A DNA stretch of 64,000 nucleotides, taken from Plantago major (taxonomy: Eukaryota; Streptophyta; Magnoliopsida; Lamiales; Plantaginaceae). Made by a program: the position numbers and the translations under genes. The first letter of the stretch is position 1, and the number at the start of each line of letters is the position of its first letter. The notes beneath the pieces are model-generated. The model saw nothing but the letters and a program-made list of their open reading frames with translations. It was not told where the DNA came from and did not search any database. Below, piece after piece: positions 48,018 to 59,730 of this stretch. The stretch lies in assembly GCA_026545765.1 (NCBI GenBank), contig JAIFAC010000207.1, positions 1 to 64,000 of the forward strand, written 5' to 3'.

Positions 48018-49949
48018 AAACAGAAATACGACAATTAAGGCAAGAAAATGAAGAAATAAAACAAGATATTTTAATTTTAAAACTAAAAGATGAATTAAAA
48101 GAAGAAAGCATTACCGACAAAGTTGATAATGTAGAAAATAAGAATAATGGAGAATCATTCATAAATGCTCTATCACAAATTACCTACCAAAGATGGTATG
48201 TCAAAATTAAAATTGTTATAGGGACATTTACCCTAGAAACAATAGCCTTAATGGACAGTGGTGCAGACATGAATTGCATACAAGAAGGACTGATACCGAC
48301 AAAATATTTTGAAAAAACAAAAGAAAGGTTATCAACTGCAGATGCAACAAACCTAAAAATAAATTACAAACTTTCAAATGCACACATTTGCAATGATGGA
48401 ATTTGTTTTAGAAAAGTTTTGTTTTAATAAAAAACTTGAACACCAAAGTCATTTTAGGAAACCCATTCTTACAAATGTTATTTCCTTTACACGTAGATAA
48501 CCAAGGTGTAGGAACTACGGTCCTAGGAAAGAAAATACTTTTCCAATTCCAATATCCGGTAACAACCAGAGATGTAAACCTTTTACAAGAAACTGGAATT
48601 TTTTAAAAAATAAAAAATAAAGAAAAACAAATTATGTATCAAAAAGAAGAACTCAGTCATAAAAGAATTGAAGAAAAAATTAAAAGCCCAGTTCTTCAGC
48701 AACAAATTTTACTTTATCAAAAGAAAATAGAAAAAGAGATTTGTTCAGAGTTTCCCACAGCTTTTTGGGAAAGAAAAAAGCATATTGTAACTTTACCCTA
48801 TGAAAATGATTTTGAAGAAAATAAAATTCCTACTAGAGCAAGGCCTATACAAATGAATCAAGAATTATTAGAATCTTGAAGAAAGAAATTTGATTATTAA
48901 AAATGAAGATTATTAGGCCTAGCAAATCACCATGGTCATGTTCTGCATTTTATGTACAAAAGAATGCTGAACTTGAACGAGGAACTCCTAGACTAGTTAT
49001 AAATTACAAACCATTAAACAAAGTTCTCAAATGAATTAGATATCCAATTCCAAATAAAAGTGATTTACTCAAGAGACTTTATAATGCTAAGGTATTTTCA
49101 AAATTTGACATGAAGTCAGGATTCTGGCAAATACAAATTTCAGAAAAAGATAAGTACAAAACAACATTTACAGTTCCATTTGGACAATTTGAATGGAATG
49201 TTATGCCTTTTGGATTAAAAAATGCTCCATCAGAATTTCAAAAAGTTATGAATGATATATTCACCCCTTACACTACTTTTACAATTGTTTACATAGACGA
49301 TGTTTTAGTATTTAGCCAGGACATAGAACAACATTGGAAACATCTAAATATTTTCTTAAAAGTCATAAAAGAAAATGGTTTGGTTGTTTCTGCCAGAAAG
49401 ATAAAATTATTTCAAATAAACATAAGGTTTCTAGGACATCAAATTCATGAAAATACTATCATACCCATCCAACGGTCCTTAGAATTTGGAGATAAGTTCC
49501 CAGATGAAATTAGAGATAAAACCCAATTACAAAGGTTCCTTGGAGCTTTGAATTATGTAGGGGATTTTTACCCTAATTTAAGACAAGTTTGTAAACCCTT
49601 ATTTGAAAGACTGAAAACGAACCCGCCAATTTGGTCAAACAAACATACTGAGATAGTTAGAGAAATAAAAACAAAAGTCAAAACTCTTCCCTGTTTAACC
49701 ATTTGCCACCCTAATACTCTTAAGATTGTGCAAACAGATGCATCAGAATTAGGGTATGGAGGTATTCTTAAACACATTATTGATAATAAAGAGACAATTA
49801 TTAGATATCATTCGGGCACTTGGAGATCAGGAGCACAACAAAATTATTCAACTATTAAGAAAGAGATACTTTCAATAGTTTTATGCATTAACAAATTTCA
49901 AGATGATTTATTAAACCAAAAGTTTTTACTTAAAATTGATTGTAAAGCA
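48018..49949 (+). pseudogene. EPRV2 protease, reverse transcriptase and partial RNase H (broken, truncated)
   Basis: The protease motif DSGAD is intact at 48254-48268. Stops or frameshifts occur at about 48420, 48603, 48877 and 49033. The RT frame is then open (49110 onward) with FDMKSGFWQI, FGQFEWNVMPFG, YIDD at 49290-49301, and the start of RNase H (QTDASELGYGG at about 49735). The sequence stops at KIDCKA (49949), where the Tat LTR interrupts it. About 100 more RNase H codons and the second ORF, both present in EPRV1, are absent here up to the window end. Confidence 0.85.
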
Positions 49950-50900
49950 TGTTGGGGGTCTAACTCCACAATCACTTAGATTTATTTAACTCTTCCAAAT
50001 GGTGCCAAGATAAGAGGCTCCTTGCTAGGCGAGGATCGAAGCGTAAGAACCAGCTACCAACTACTCCGGTAAGGACCTGCACACTTGAGTGGGGGGGGGG
50101 GGGATTAGTGCCCGGTTTGCTAAGTGTCAAACCGGGATGAGACTTTACTCGAGAGTGACTGAGGATCGACTCTGTATAGTGCTCGTGATGTGACTAACGA
50201 GAAGACTTGTTCGAAGTGACTTACCTTCCTCCTGATTATTGGGATATGTGCCTTATTTATAGGCAACCATTGAGATGGGAGGCCTTGCTAGGATCGCGCC
50301 ATGTGTACGGCTAGGATTAAACCACCAATGCTAGGATGAGGCCCATAGCCCAATAATGAAGCTTTAGCCCATGCCATTTTGGGCTTTAGGGGTAATTTGG
50401 TCATTATTGGGAGAGTTCTTGGGGATGTGGCCAGTCTGCCGAGATCTCGAGTTCGAGGGTCGGTCCGGATGTCGATCCGGACGATTACAGTTGTCGGAGA
50501 AAGTTCTCCTGTCTGTCCAACTCTTCCGACTCGGAGCTCATGGGTTCGGACATCTCACTCTTTGGTGCCCACTTGCTTGGTAGTCTATGAGATAGTCGTG
50601 CTGGATCCGAGTTAACATCCGTATCGGAGTCTTTGGGTCGGAGAGGGTGCTGACTTAGCATTATGCTCCTTTCCCAGGGAGGCTCGGACCATGGTGGGTC
50701 GGACCTATGGTTCCGGGTCGGGCCTTGCAGGTCCTAATACTTTGTCCCTTTCTTTTAGGGTGGGTCGGACCATAGATGGTCTGTCCGGATCGGACCATTG
50801 GCTCGGACCTAAGTTCCTCGGATCCATTGGATGACTTGGGATGCCTTAGGATTCGCTCCTAGGTCCTTTATGACGGATTGGACATATTTCCGTATCAACA
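49950..50900 (-). repeat. 3' LTR of Tat element 2
   Basis: 951 bp from TGTTGGGGGTC to CGTATCAACA. Nearly the same sequence as 63222 onward. A G-run of about 14 at 50091-50104 is shorter in the right LTR. Confidence 0.93.
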
Positions 50901-50916
50901 TATGTCCCCCTAGTTT
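50901..50916 (-). other. Polypurine tract of Tat element 2
   Basis: On the minus strand AAACTAGGGGGACATA directly precedes the 3' LTR, the usual plus-strand primer of gypsy elements. Confidence 0.8.
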
Positions 50917-51560
50917 TTAAGTATCTTAGTAGAAGATAGTTGTGGAACTATTGGTTTGGGAAGCCGTTTTGAGGGAAAGAATCCGTTCTTCAGTCCAATC
51001 CGTTTCGATCTCGTTGAAAAAAGATGTACTCCGTACTTCGTGTGGCCATTGACTTAGTCTCTCTCTCCCCCCCCCCCCTTTTTCTTTTTCTAAAACATCG
51101 TTGCCATCCGAGGGAGTAGGTCCGAAGGGCAACGAAGTGAAGAAAAAGGAAAAAAGGGTATTTGTAATGGAGACTAAGTTTAGGCTCCGAACATCGGTAG
51201 TGTACCTTTGATGAGCTACGGTGGCGGACCGTAGGTGTGTGTCCCGTCCGAACCAGGCTCTGTGGTTGCAGGAAGGTCCGAAGGGCAATCGCTCGAGTAT
51301 ACGAGGTTCCTTGTGTGGACAAAGTATATGGGACTTGGAAAGCCGTTAGGCGTCCGAAAAGATGATACTCCGGAGCTCTCGTGTTGTCTGACGCCCGAGA
51401 GAGGGAGAGTTGTTGTATTCATCTATCCAAGAGGTAAATTTGTTGTACCCATTCGTCATTTCACTTGGTATAATTGTACTATACCGTTGGATGGTTCTTG
51501 ATCGATGGTGGAGATTAAATCCGAAAAATCACGACGGTTGGAGTTCCCGATATGGCCCTC

Positions 51561-51568
51561 TATAAATA
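51561..51568 (+). promoter_or_regulatory. TATA box of the antisense accessory gene, element 2
   Basis: TATAAATA followed by GAGGGGTTGG and, about 25-35 bp on, a likely start region (CATTTCTCATCG). It drives transcription away from the 3' LTR, opposite to gag-pol. Confidence 0.55.
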
Positions 51569-51589
51569 GAGGGGTTGGCCGATTCATTT

Positions 51590-54500
51590 CTCATCGTTTA
51601 GAGAGAGAATTTTTGCATTCCGAGTACATCCGAAGCAACTACCAAGAATCCGAAGCAAGAAGCGGTTCGAGCGTGATCTTGTCGAGTCAAGTCACTTCTT
51701 TCCAATCATCCGAGTCCAAGTAAGTTTACTTGTCTCGTCTTATGATTAAATCATCTCTGTTGTCTTTCATCTTCAAGTTACTCGGATGTATGCTTATGAT
51801 GTGTAGTATAGTTGATAACCAATACGTACTTGATATTGACTAACACCGAATAAGTGTAGTACTGACTCCGAACTAACTGTGCCGAGTGAGCTGCTAGTTT
51901 TGGCTTTAAGTTGGCCACTTTAATATACATAAACGACCTCTCGGACTGCCATCTTAGAGCTTACGATATTGCTTTCTCCTTTCCCTAGGATGTCCGAGTG
52001 ATAGCCAAAACCGATCCGGTGAGGGATATGACTCCGAGGCAACATCCTTAACCGATAGGTCGGAGGAGATTGAGATCGTGGATGATGACGTTCTGGAGGT
52101 GGAACAAGAGCCCCATCCGAGTCGGGAAGAGCCCGAGGTAAGTTCTTTACTTCGGTTAGTTGTTCCGGATTCTGGTCCTCCGAGGCGTCCGGATTACCTG
52201 CGAGTGTCGCATGTGCAGGTTATTGTAGCGGCTCAAGAGACAAGCTCGCGAGTTATAGGAACTCATCGCCCGGGTCGAGCTAGTCAGGAATCCGAACTTC
52301 CGGTAGAGATCCGTACTTTAATTCGCACCCTAGGTTATAACTTTAGGAGTAATCCTAATCGAGTCCCGTTTGTTCCGGATCCGCAGGCGCCAACTATCGA
52401 GGAAGTGCATGATACTTCGGAAGCACCTCCCAACTTGAGCATCTTCGAAGAGGGTGAGGAGGATCGTGTGCAAGTTGCTGCGCCTATCCGGACTGTTGTA
52501 GAGTTAGCGTCCTCATCCGGAGAAGATGAGGCAGAGGAAGATGTGCGGGGCCAAGATTCTGGTTCCGAAGAGGAAGAAGGTGCGGAGGCTTCCGCTAATG
52601 TGCTCCGTGTAGAAACTGCTGGACAAGCAGGGCCGAGTCGGCGGGTGGCTGAGGAAGAGCGTCCGGAGAGACTGAGGAAGGGTGAGGACGTATTCCAAGT
52701 GAAGTTCCCTCGGTCTAGAGATCAGGTCACTCACCCCGATCCGGAGGGCGAGTTAAATGAAGATGGTACTCTGCCTACTTGTGCCTCAACCATCCGAGCC
52801 GACGAAGTGGATGAGCTCCGGAGAAGATATGAGATCCCTGAGTGTGTGGAGATTCTCATCCCGGACGAATCTCATGCTTTTTACAATCCGCCTCCGGGCT
52901 ACATGTCGGTCTATGAGATAAGTCTTCATTGCGGGTGGCGGCTACCCGTATCGTCCGAGTTTCTGGAGATTTTGAACAGCATGGGTTTGAGTCCGCATCA
53001 GATCATCCCCAACTCCCTCGGAAACTTGATGTGCTTCGGAGTGCTATGTAAATATAAAGGCATTCCGCTTGACTTCGACAATTTTCGTAAATTGTTCAAT
53101 ATTAGTGTTAGTAGTAGGAACACTTGGTTCTATACATTCGTATGTCGCCAGGCATACACATTTCTCGTTGATCCCTTGTCCTCGTTGGGAATCCAATGGT
53201 TCAAGAGGTACATTTTTGTCCGTCCGGCTCTGAAGCCCGGGCAATCCGAAGCGGAGAGGCCCACGTGGCATTTTGAGAAGAAGTTCTTTCGGGGTAATTT
53301 GCCAGATTGGAAGCCACGCTCGGAACATCCCTTGTGGATCTGGCGTTCCATCGTGGTCGAGCCGAGAAGTACTTCTTCCGAGGTTTGATATGTCGACTCT
53401 GCCTTTCTTGGCTTATTCGAGCCAAGTTTTAATGCGACATGGAGGATTTGAGTAAGTGGTTTCTCTCTACCTCTGATTGGTTGTCCGGGTCGGTTGTCTA
53501 TTTGTCGACTATATGATTATCAATTGTAGATTCTTTTGTATCTTGCAACTCATTGTGATTCGGATGTGCAGCTTTTTGGTTCGAGTATACGATGTCGACC
53601 ATGCGGGAGCTGAAACGTCAACGAGCAGCTGCCTTGGAAGGAGTTAGCGAGGGTTCTCGGACCCAGTTATCAAGACGTCCACCGTACTCCCGATGAACGA
53701 GCGAGGAATGCTGCGTGTTCGGCGGAGGAGTCTCGGAGAGGCTGCTGGGCGAAGAGGCCCAAACCATCCCTACTCGAGCATAAGGGAAGGTGGTCGCAAC
53801 TAAGGGCTCAAGAAGCCTCCGAGATCCGTGTCACGAGATCCTCCATAAGCGGATCGAGCGCCGACTCAAAAAGCGCTCCTCAAGGTCCGAATCCTCCGCC
53901 AAGAAAGGCAAGGAAAGGTGGGCGAGGCCGGGCTGGAGCCGGATCTTGAAGTGGCTCGGTTGGTTCTTTGCTTGAGCTAAGCGAATGCGGAGTTATTGCC
54001 GCTCGGTATAAAGTGAGTTTTAAGCTTTCCGTTGGTTTCGCATCTTTCGTGATTCGGAGGTGTCTAACGCTCGATATTCCGTTTTGTTTTGACTTACTCT
54101 GCTGTTGAAGCATGCTCCTTGGTGGTACTCGGAGGGCTGGAAGAAGATCTAGCCAAGCCGAGGCGCCAGCGATTGAAGGCGTCTCGGTTACTGACTCTCG
54201 GGCGCTGAAGAAGGCCGTAGGCTGCGAAACAAGAGGCCGAGTCGGAGCGGCCAATATGAAAAGTGCCATTCGATCTTTGGAGGCTGATTTGAAAGTGCAC
54301 CAAGATAGTTTGGACGATTTCGTGCATCTCTCGGACTTTCAAGGATAAGATCTTTGAAGAGCTTGGAGTCCGGACAAGGGGCATCGAATTTCCTTGATTC
54401 GGACGCCCTGAGTTCTTGCTCGAGTCAAAGTATGATGAGGCCCGTCAAGATGGGTTTGATGCTTGTATGGAGTAGTCTTGGGAGGAAAGGTTGGTACAGA

Positions 54501-54935
54501 CGATTGTAACTTGGATGCTGAGGGGTTATCCGCCTTTAAAAATGGAGATGGCTCGGACTTCGCTCCGGAGGGTTTTGTGACGAAGATTTTCTTAAGTGAG
54601 AATTTGTGGAGCTGGTTAGCGATGAGTCGGAGGGAAACAAGTACAACAATGGCGGTCCGTATCTCCCATCCTTTGTCCCTCGGGTGCTCATGTCCACTGT
54701 TTTCGTTCCGTTGGAGGACCACTTGGAGCACAACCGAGATTGGCTGACTTTGCCCGGGCCTGTCCAAGGCTTTGATCGTGACCTCGACCTGATGGAGGAG
54801 TGTCCGGCCTTTCTGAAAGAGGTTGAGGCTCGGAGAGAACGGAGGATAGCCCCACAGCAAGGTCAAGCGCCTCCGGAGAAGGATACGGGCGGCCCTTCTC
54901 GGTCTCAACCTAGTTCGTTCGAGCGGCAGAGGTAG
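51590..54935 (+). pseudogene. Antisense accessory gene of Tat element 2 (spliced, Transposase_28-like, degenerate)
   Basis: A plus-strand transcription unit behind the TATA box at 51561. A leader exon ends at 51719 with GTAAGT. Exon 2 starts at 51989 after TTTCCCTAG and is open from there to 53388, with a frameshift near the end into 53455 (GGATTTGA then GTAAGTGG). Later exons appear to start at 53572 and 54111 and run to about 54935. The exon-2 protein is acidic for 170 residues, then has a conserved core (EVDELRRRYEIPECVEIL, ISLHCGWRLPVSSEFLEIL, LSSLGIQWFKRYIFVRPAL). In plant Tat elements such antisense ORFs usually belong to the 'putative gypsy type transposon' family; I infer this. No in-frame ATG begins exon 2. 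The role of the protein is unknown. Confidence 0.6.
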
Positions 54936-55653
54936 TGAAGACGGGGTATGCCCCGGATTTCTTGTAATAGGGTGCCTCCGGGCCAAAAAGAAATGTTTGT
55001 CGTTTTTGCCCATCATCTTTTGTTTGTACAAACATACTTTTCTTTGATGAATGTTGTTGGTTCGGGCCCTTAATGGCTCGGAACTATTTTTGTGGCCAAT
55101 ATACTATTGCTGTTGTTTCCATCCTTGCACGTTTGATTTCGTATTTGCATAGTAACTCATCAACTCTTGTAGACTCGGATAGTAGACTCGGACCTTTGAG
55201 ATCCGTACCGCCAGGACATTAGTTTGCCTGATTCAAATTCGCCTGTGCGGGTCTTGGGGGACGATCAATCGTTGTACCCATCCGAATCGGAAGCTATAAT
55301 AAAAATAAACTGGATCACGATGTGCGGAACCGCGTCTTAGAGTGGTCAGGCTTTGAGAAAAACAATCTCCTTGTATCGTGATAAGCTACGACGATTCGGA
55401 CGTTAACTCGGTGTGTCTTTCCGAGTCATGCAGACTTGTGAGATAGTGAAAAGATAATCAGCATCAAGTATCAAGTCTGGTGTCTCAGACGCATCACGAT
55501 TGCCGGACGTTGTCATATCGACCCGAGTCTTGCATGCGTCCGAGTGAGTAGCATAGTCGGTATGCTCAACCGTGTGGATGGATTGTTGGGTTGGGCGATG
55601 GAAGATGAAGAGCTAGGCCCGTATGCCCAAGCCCATCTCCGGTGAATATGGTG

Positions 55654-55692
55654 CACGTGTCCGCTTCAATTGGTCTTCTCTTCCTATATATA
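55654..55692 (+). promoter_or_regulatory. Conserved internal antisense promoter (CACGTG ... TATATATA), element 2
   Basis: CACGTG at 55654-55659, then TATATATA at 55685-55692, the same 31-bp offset as in element 1 (3612 and 3643), followed by TTATGCGGCTT and TTTATAGTAAT in both copies. Confidence 0.45.
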
Positions 55693-56239
55693 CTCACCTT
55701 TTATGCGGCTTGTCATTGAGACATTCGCCTTTATAGTAATCAAAGGTCCGGACCTCGAGTCCGGCGGTAGTGAGTATGTTTATGCCATCACTTTTAATCG
55801 TGATCTTATCCGAGGTTTCTCCGATGATTGAAGTCTACCGGGTTGGTTCTTTTGGTGAGAGTCGTGGAAATTAGTTTGCTCGAAAGCGACGGATCTTGAG
55901 GATACGGTCCGTCGAGTTGGCCTAAAAATTTTTGCTCAACAATTCCTCCGACGTCAGCTAATCTTCTTTCTCCGGGTGTGGTCTTTATTCGTGACTTTTA
56001 GCCCGGAGGTAGATTATCTGGATGGTTTGGGGATCTTCAAATAGTTGGTTTTGAATCTCAATGCATCCGGGCACTCCGCTCGGTTATGCGCTTGGACGAC
56101 AAGTCGGCAGAATTGGTTTGATAGAATCCCTTCCAGTATTTCGTGGTTCGGTCGTAAGAAACCGCCCGAAATGTTGGAAGGCTTTCTACCAAACTTGTTG
56201 TGTCTAGTTGCTCGTTTCTCGGATGGAGGGAGACTTGTC

Positions 56240-56600
56240 ACCTTGAATAGGTCTCTTAGCTCGTCCTTGAGGATGTGTATCCGAGCGGTTTGGTTTTGTT
56301 GATGACTGCATTTCCATGATTGAATGCTCGAGGGAGCTATTTGCAATTTTGGAATGGGGTCCCCAACAATGCTGAACTTGTTTGGATTCGGATCATTGAG
56401 GACCTTCGGAAGTAACCTTTTTGGTGACTCGTTTGTCTCGCACCTTAGGTCTTTCGTCCGAGCAGCTTGGTTTTATCAGTGGCTGTGTTCCAGAATTGAA
56501 TGCTCGAGGGAGCTATTTGCAATTCTGGAACGGAGTCCCTGACAATGCTGGTCTTGTTGGGACTCGGACCAATAGGGGCCTCCGGAATGACTTGTTTGGG
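56240..56600. repeat. Tandem duplication, period 176 bp, in the Tat variable region
   Basis: GAATGCTCGAGGGAGCTATTTGCAATT occurs at 56322 and again at 56498. Flanks also repeat: CCGAGC(G/A)G(T/C)TTGGTTTT before it, and TGGAA(T/C)GG(G/A)GTCCC then ACAATGCTG after it. The two units are clearly diverged. Element 1 has no such duplication. Confidence 0.8.
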
Positions 56601-57145
56601 TCCGACGATCCGGGCTGATCGCTCTCCAAATATGCTGAATCTGGGGTGTGTTCATGGTATTCGGTCTGATGCGATCCGGATGGTCATTGTGCCTCGGAGC
56701 TTTCTGTCGTTCAAAAGTGATGAAATATCCTTTCTGGAATCAAAGAATGGCCTAGGTTACATAGTCCGGTTGCTGTTAAACTTTGGATAGTCCGAAGGGG
56801 CTTTGAAGCCTCTGCCCGCAAGCAATCACCGATTTGGGCTCTTCGGACCCTGACTTTGTAACTCTGTACTGTTGTAATGAAAGCGTTTTTGCCTTTGTCA
56901 AGGTTTTGACATTGTTTGATTGTGCTAGTCCGATCCGGATCAAATGTATGAACTAGGTCCGGATCAAGCAGTTAAATATCCCCGAGGACATGATTATCGA
57001 CAGTGTTTATGAAATCACAGTTGTATTGATTTGACGGAAATCGTATTACAATCTTGAGGGCTTCGAGGCCTTTTTCAAAAAAAAAACCAATCACAAAAAA
57101 CAGGTCGACGAGATAGAGGAAGGTGACAGTCGTTGCCATACTTCT

Positions 57146-58230
57146 CTAAGTGTAAAACTTTTGGAGATGCTTGGCATTCCAAGTTCTCTTCAAGGCCCTG
57201 CCTTGTTCATCTTCTAGTTCGAAGCTTCCATTAACTCTTGCCCCAGTAACCTTGTATGGCCCTTCCCACTTGGGTTTAAGTTTTCCCACATGACTTAGTA
57301 TATCAGCTCTTCTAAGGACTAAGTCTCCAACTTGTATGTCCTTGGGAAAGACACGCTTATTGTAGGCTCGGCGATCATGGCTTGGTCAAGGATGTTGTGA
57401 TGCCTTATCGCTTGTCTTCAAGGAGCTCAAGGTCGTAGATCCTTGCGAGCTCATTACCAAGCGGGTCATTCTTTGGATTCTCTGGTTGCTACCACCGTCT
57501 CGAAGGATGACCGCCTCGGATCCATAGACCAAGGAGAAAGGTGTTTCTTGTGTAGCGATTTGTCGTTGCTCGATGCGCCCAAAGGGCGCGTCAAGATCAT
57601 CCATGTTGTCTTGTGAAGTTCTCAACCTTTTCTCCAAGATCTTGACTATGGTCTTGTTGGTGGCTTCCACCTGACCATTGGCTTGGGGGTGGCCAACGGA
57701 AATAAAGTGTTGTTCTATTTTGAAGGAGTGGAGCCACTCCTTCAGCCTTGACCCAGAAAATTGTGCTCCATTGTCTGAAACTAACACTCGTGGGAGTCCA
57801 AACCGGCAGATGATGTTCTTCCAGATGAATGTCCGAACTCTGCTCTCGGTGATGGTTGACACTGCTTCAGCTTCGACCCACTTAGTGAAGTACTCTACTG
57901 CCACTATCAAGAACTTCTTCTGATGCTTTCCTCGTGGAAAGGGACCAACTATGTCTATGCCCCATTGATCAAATGGGCAAGCTATGATTGACGGAATCAT
58001 AGGGTGGGTCGGACGGTGCGGTATGTTGGCATAGTATTGGCAGTCTTAGCGAGCGGTGTTGGCAGCGTCCATATCGATGGTTGGCCAATAGTATCCTTGC
58101 CTTATGATTTTTTGCGCCAAGGTTCTTCCCCCAGAGTGACTTCCACAACTTCCGGCGTGGATCGCTTCCATCGCAGTTTTCGCCTCCTGAGGATCTAGGC
58201 ACCTCAAGTGAGTTCCGCTGAAGGATCTCT
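57146..58230 (-). pseudogene. Integrase of Tat element 2 (core nearly intact, ends shifted)
   Basis: Minus strand. The zinc-binding part (residues HAGSCGSHSGGRT ... GYYWPTIDMDA) is at the end of the 58046-59683 frame. The core (57386-58000) carries all three catalytic residues: D in FDQWGIDIVGPF, D in LVSDNGAQFSG and E in ANGQVEATNKT. The chromatin-binding tail with KPKWEGPYKV-like sequence ends at a TAG at 57146-57148. Small indels at about 58000-58050 and 57385-57480 separate the three parts. Otherwise it is much better preserved than in element 1. Confidence 0.85.
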
Positions 58231-59683
58231 TGTAGAGGTCTTCTCCCAGAATAAAGTATCTGTTAGCTCGACATTGAATCTTCCTGGCCTCTCTAGGATC
58301 CACATCCTTGAGGTAACGGAATATATCGGTCATCCAGTTTCTTTCTGTGCTCAAGAGAAACATCTCTCCGTTGGGGTTTGCCAGGGAGGATTCTGCGCGG
58401 GTCATCAGGATGAAACTTCTTGTGTCCAAAGCTCCTAAGGCTGAGGCGTACTTGGAGAGAGCATCGGCTTTTTCATTCCACTCTCTGTGAAACTGGTCGA
58501 GAGTAAATTCTTCAAAGTGCTCAACCTCTTTTTTGAGGAGCTCCAAGTATTTGATCATGTTAGGTCCTTTGGTGGTAAAGGACCCGGAGAACTGGGATTG
58601 TACGAGCTGCGAGTCTGTGTAGGCTTTGATTCTTTTCACCTGAAGGGCTTTCGCCATCCTTAGGCCTGTGATAAGTGCTTCATACTCGGCCTCGTTGTTC
58701 GTCACCTTAAAGTTGAGGGTGATGGCGTACTCGAGCTTGGCTCCTTCAGGACTTTCAAGGAAAACTCCTATTCCTCCCAACCGTCCGGTTGATGATCCAT
58801 CCACTTGTAATGTCCAACATTCTCTGTTTCCTACCTTTCCTCCTAAAGTGGGAGTGGGTGCTTTCTCAACCTTCTGCTTCTTGTCGGAAGATGCAGTTGT
58901 CGAGATATTGAGTTCTTCATCCAAAAGAAACATGTGCCTCACTCTTAGTGAATCCTCCATAGGTTGGTGATACTGAGTCATAGGCTGGATGCTACCTTTT
59001 TGTGTCTCTTCAGCTTCTTTCCCTCCACTTGATTCCTTGATCTGGGCTATCACCACATGACTGGCCTTTTCCTGGGAGTTTTCGTTCTCCTTTTCTACTT
59101 TCTCTGGATAGTCTACCAGGAAGTCGGCCAGGACTTGTGCTTTTTTGGCAGATGGGGCTTGGTAGCCAATATCATATTCACTTAGCTCAATAGCCCATTT
59201 GGATAGGCGTCTGGTATCTGGTTTCTCCAAGACATGTTTGAGTGGCTCATTTGTAAGGACCACAATCCGATGCGACTTGAAGTAAGGCTTCAGCCGCCGC
59301 GCGGTATAAACCAGTGCGAAGGCGAGCTTCTCCACCTTGACATATCTGACTTCGGATCCTACAAGCGCTTTGCTCAAATAGTAAATTGGTAAATGCTCGT
59401 TGTCTTGTAACCGTACCAGTACAGAACTCATTGCTTCATCGGTGGTAGCCAAATAGAGATAAAGAGTTTCATTCTCCATGGGTTTAGACAGAAGGGGCGG
59501 CGAGAGGAGATACTTTTTCAAGTTTTCCAGGGCCTCTTCGCACTCCTTTGTCCACTCGAACTTGTTTCCTTTCCGTAAGGTTTTGAAGAAGGGAAGGTTC
59601 TTCTCGGCGGACCTTGAGATAAAACGGCTCAACGCCATCACCTTTCCTAGAAGCTTCTGAACTTCATTGATGGTCTTGGTCAT
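58046..59683 (-). pseudogene. Double RNase H region of Tat element 2
   Basis: A 545-codon open frame on the minus strand. Residues about 60-210 are the normal gypsy RT connection and first RNase H (LYLYLATTDEAMSSVL, YVKVEKLAFALVYTARRLKPYF, WAIELSEYDIGYQ). Its first acidic residue is D within TTDEAM. A linker with Lys/Glu-rich sequence follows. Residues about 300-435 form a second RNase H (CWTLQVDGSST, NNEAEYEALITGL, AYTDSQLVQSQF, HREWNEKADALSKYAS) with the catalytic acids present. The frame then enters the integrase zinc finger. Having both domains is a Tat hallmark. Confidence 0.9.
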
Positions 59684-59730
59684 GGCGGATCTATGATTGC
59701 CTTTATCTTCTCCGGGTTAGCGATGCCTCT

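Larger units (their letters stand above)
54936..57145. other. Non-coding variable region of Tat element 2 between accessory gene and pol
   Basis: No long coding frame. Contains the second antisense promoter (55654-55692) and a 176-bp tandem duplication. Matches 3050-4609 of element 1 only in patches. Confidence 0.6.
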
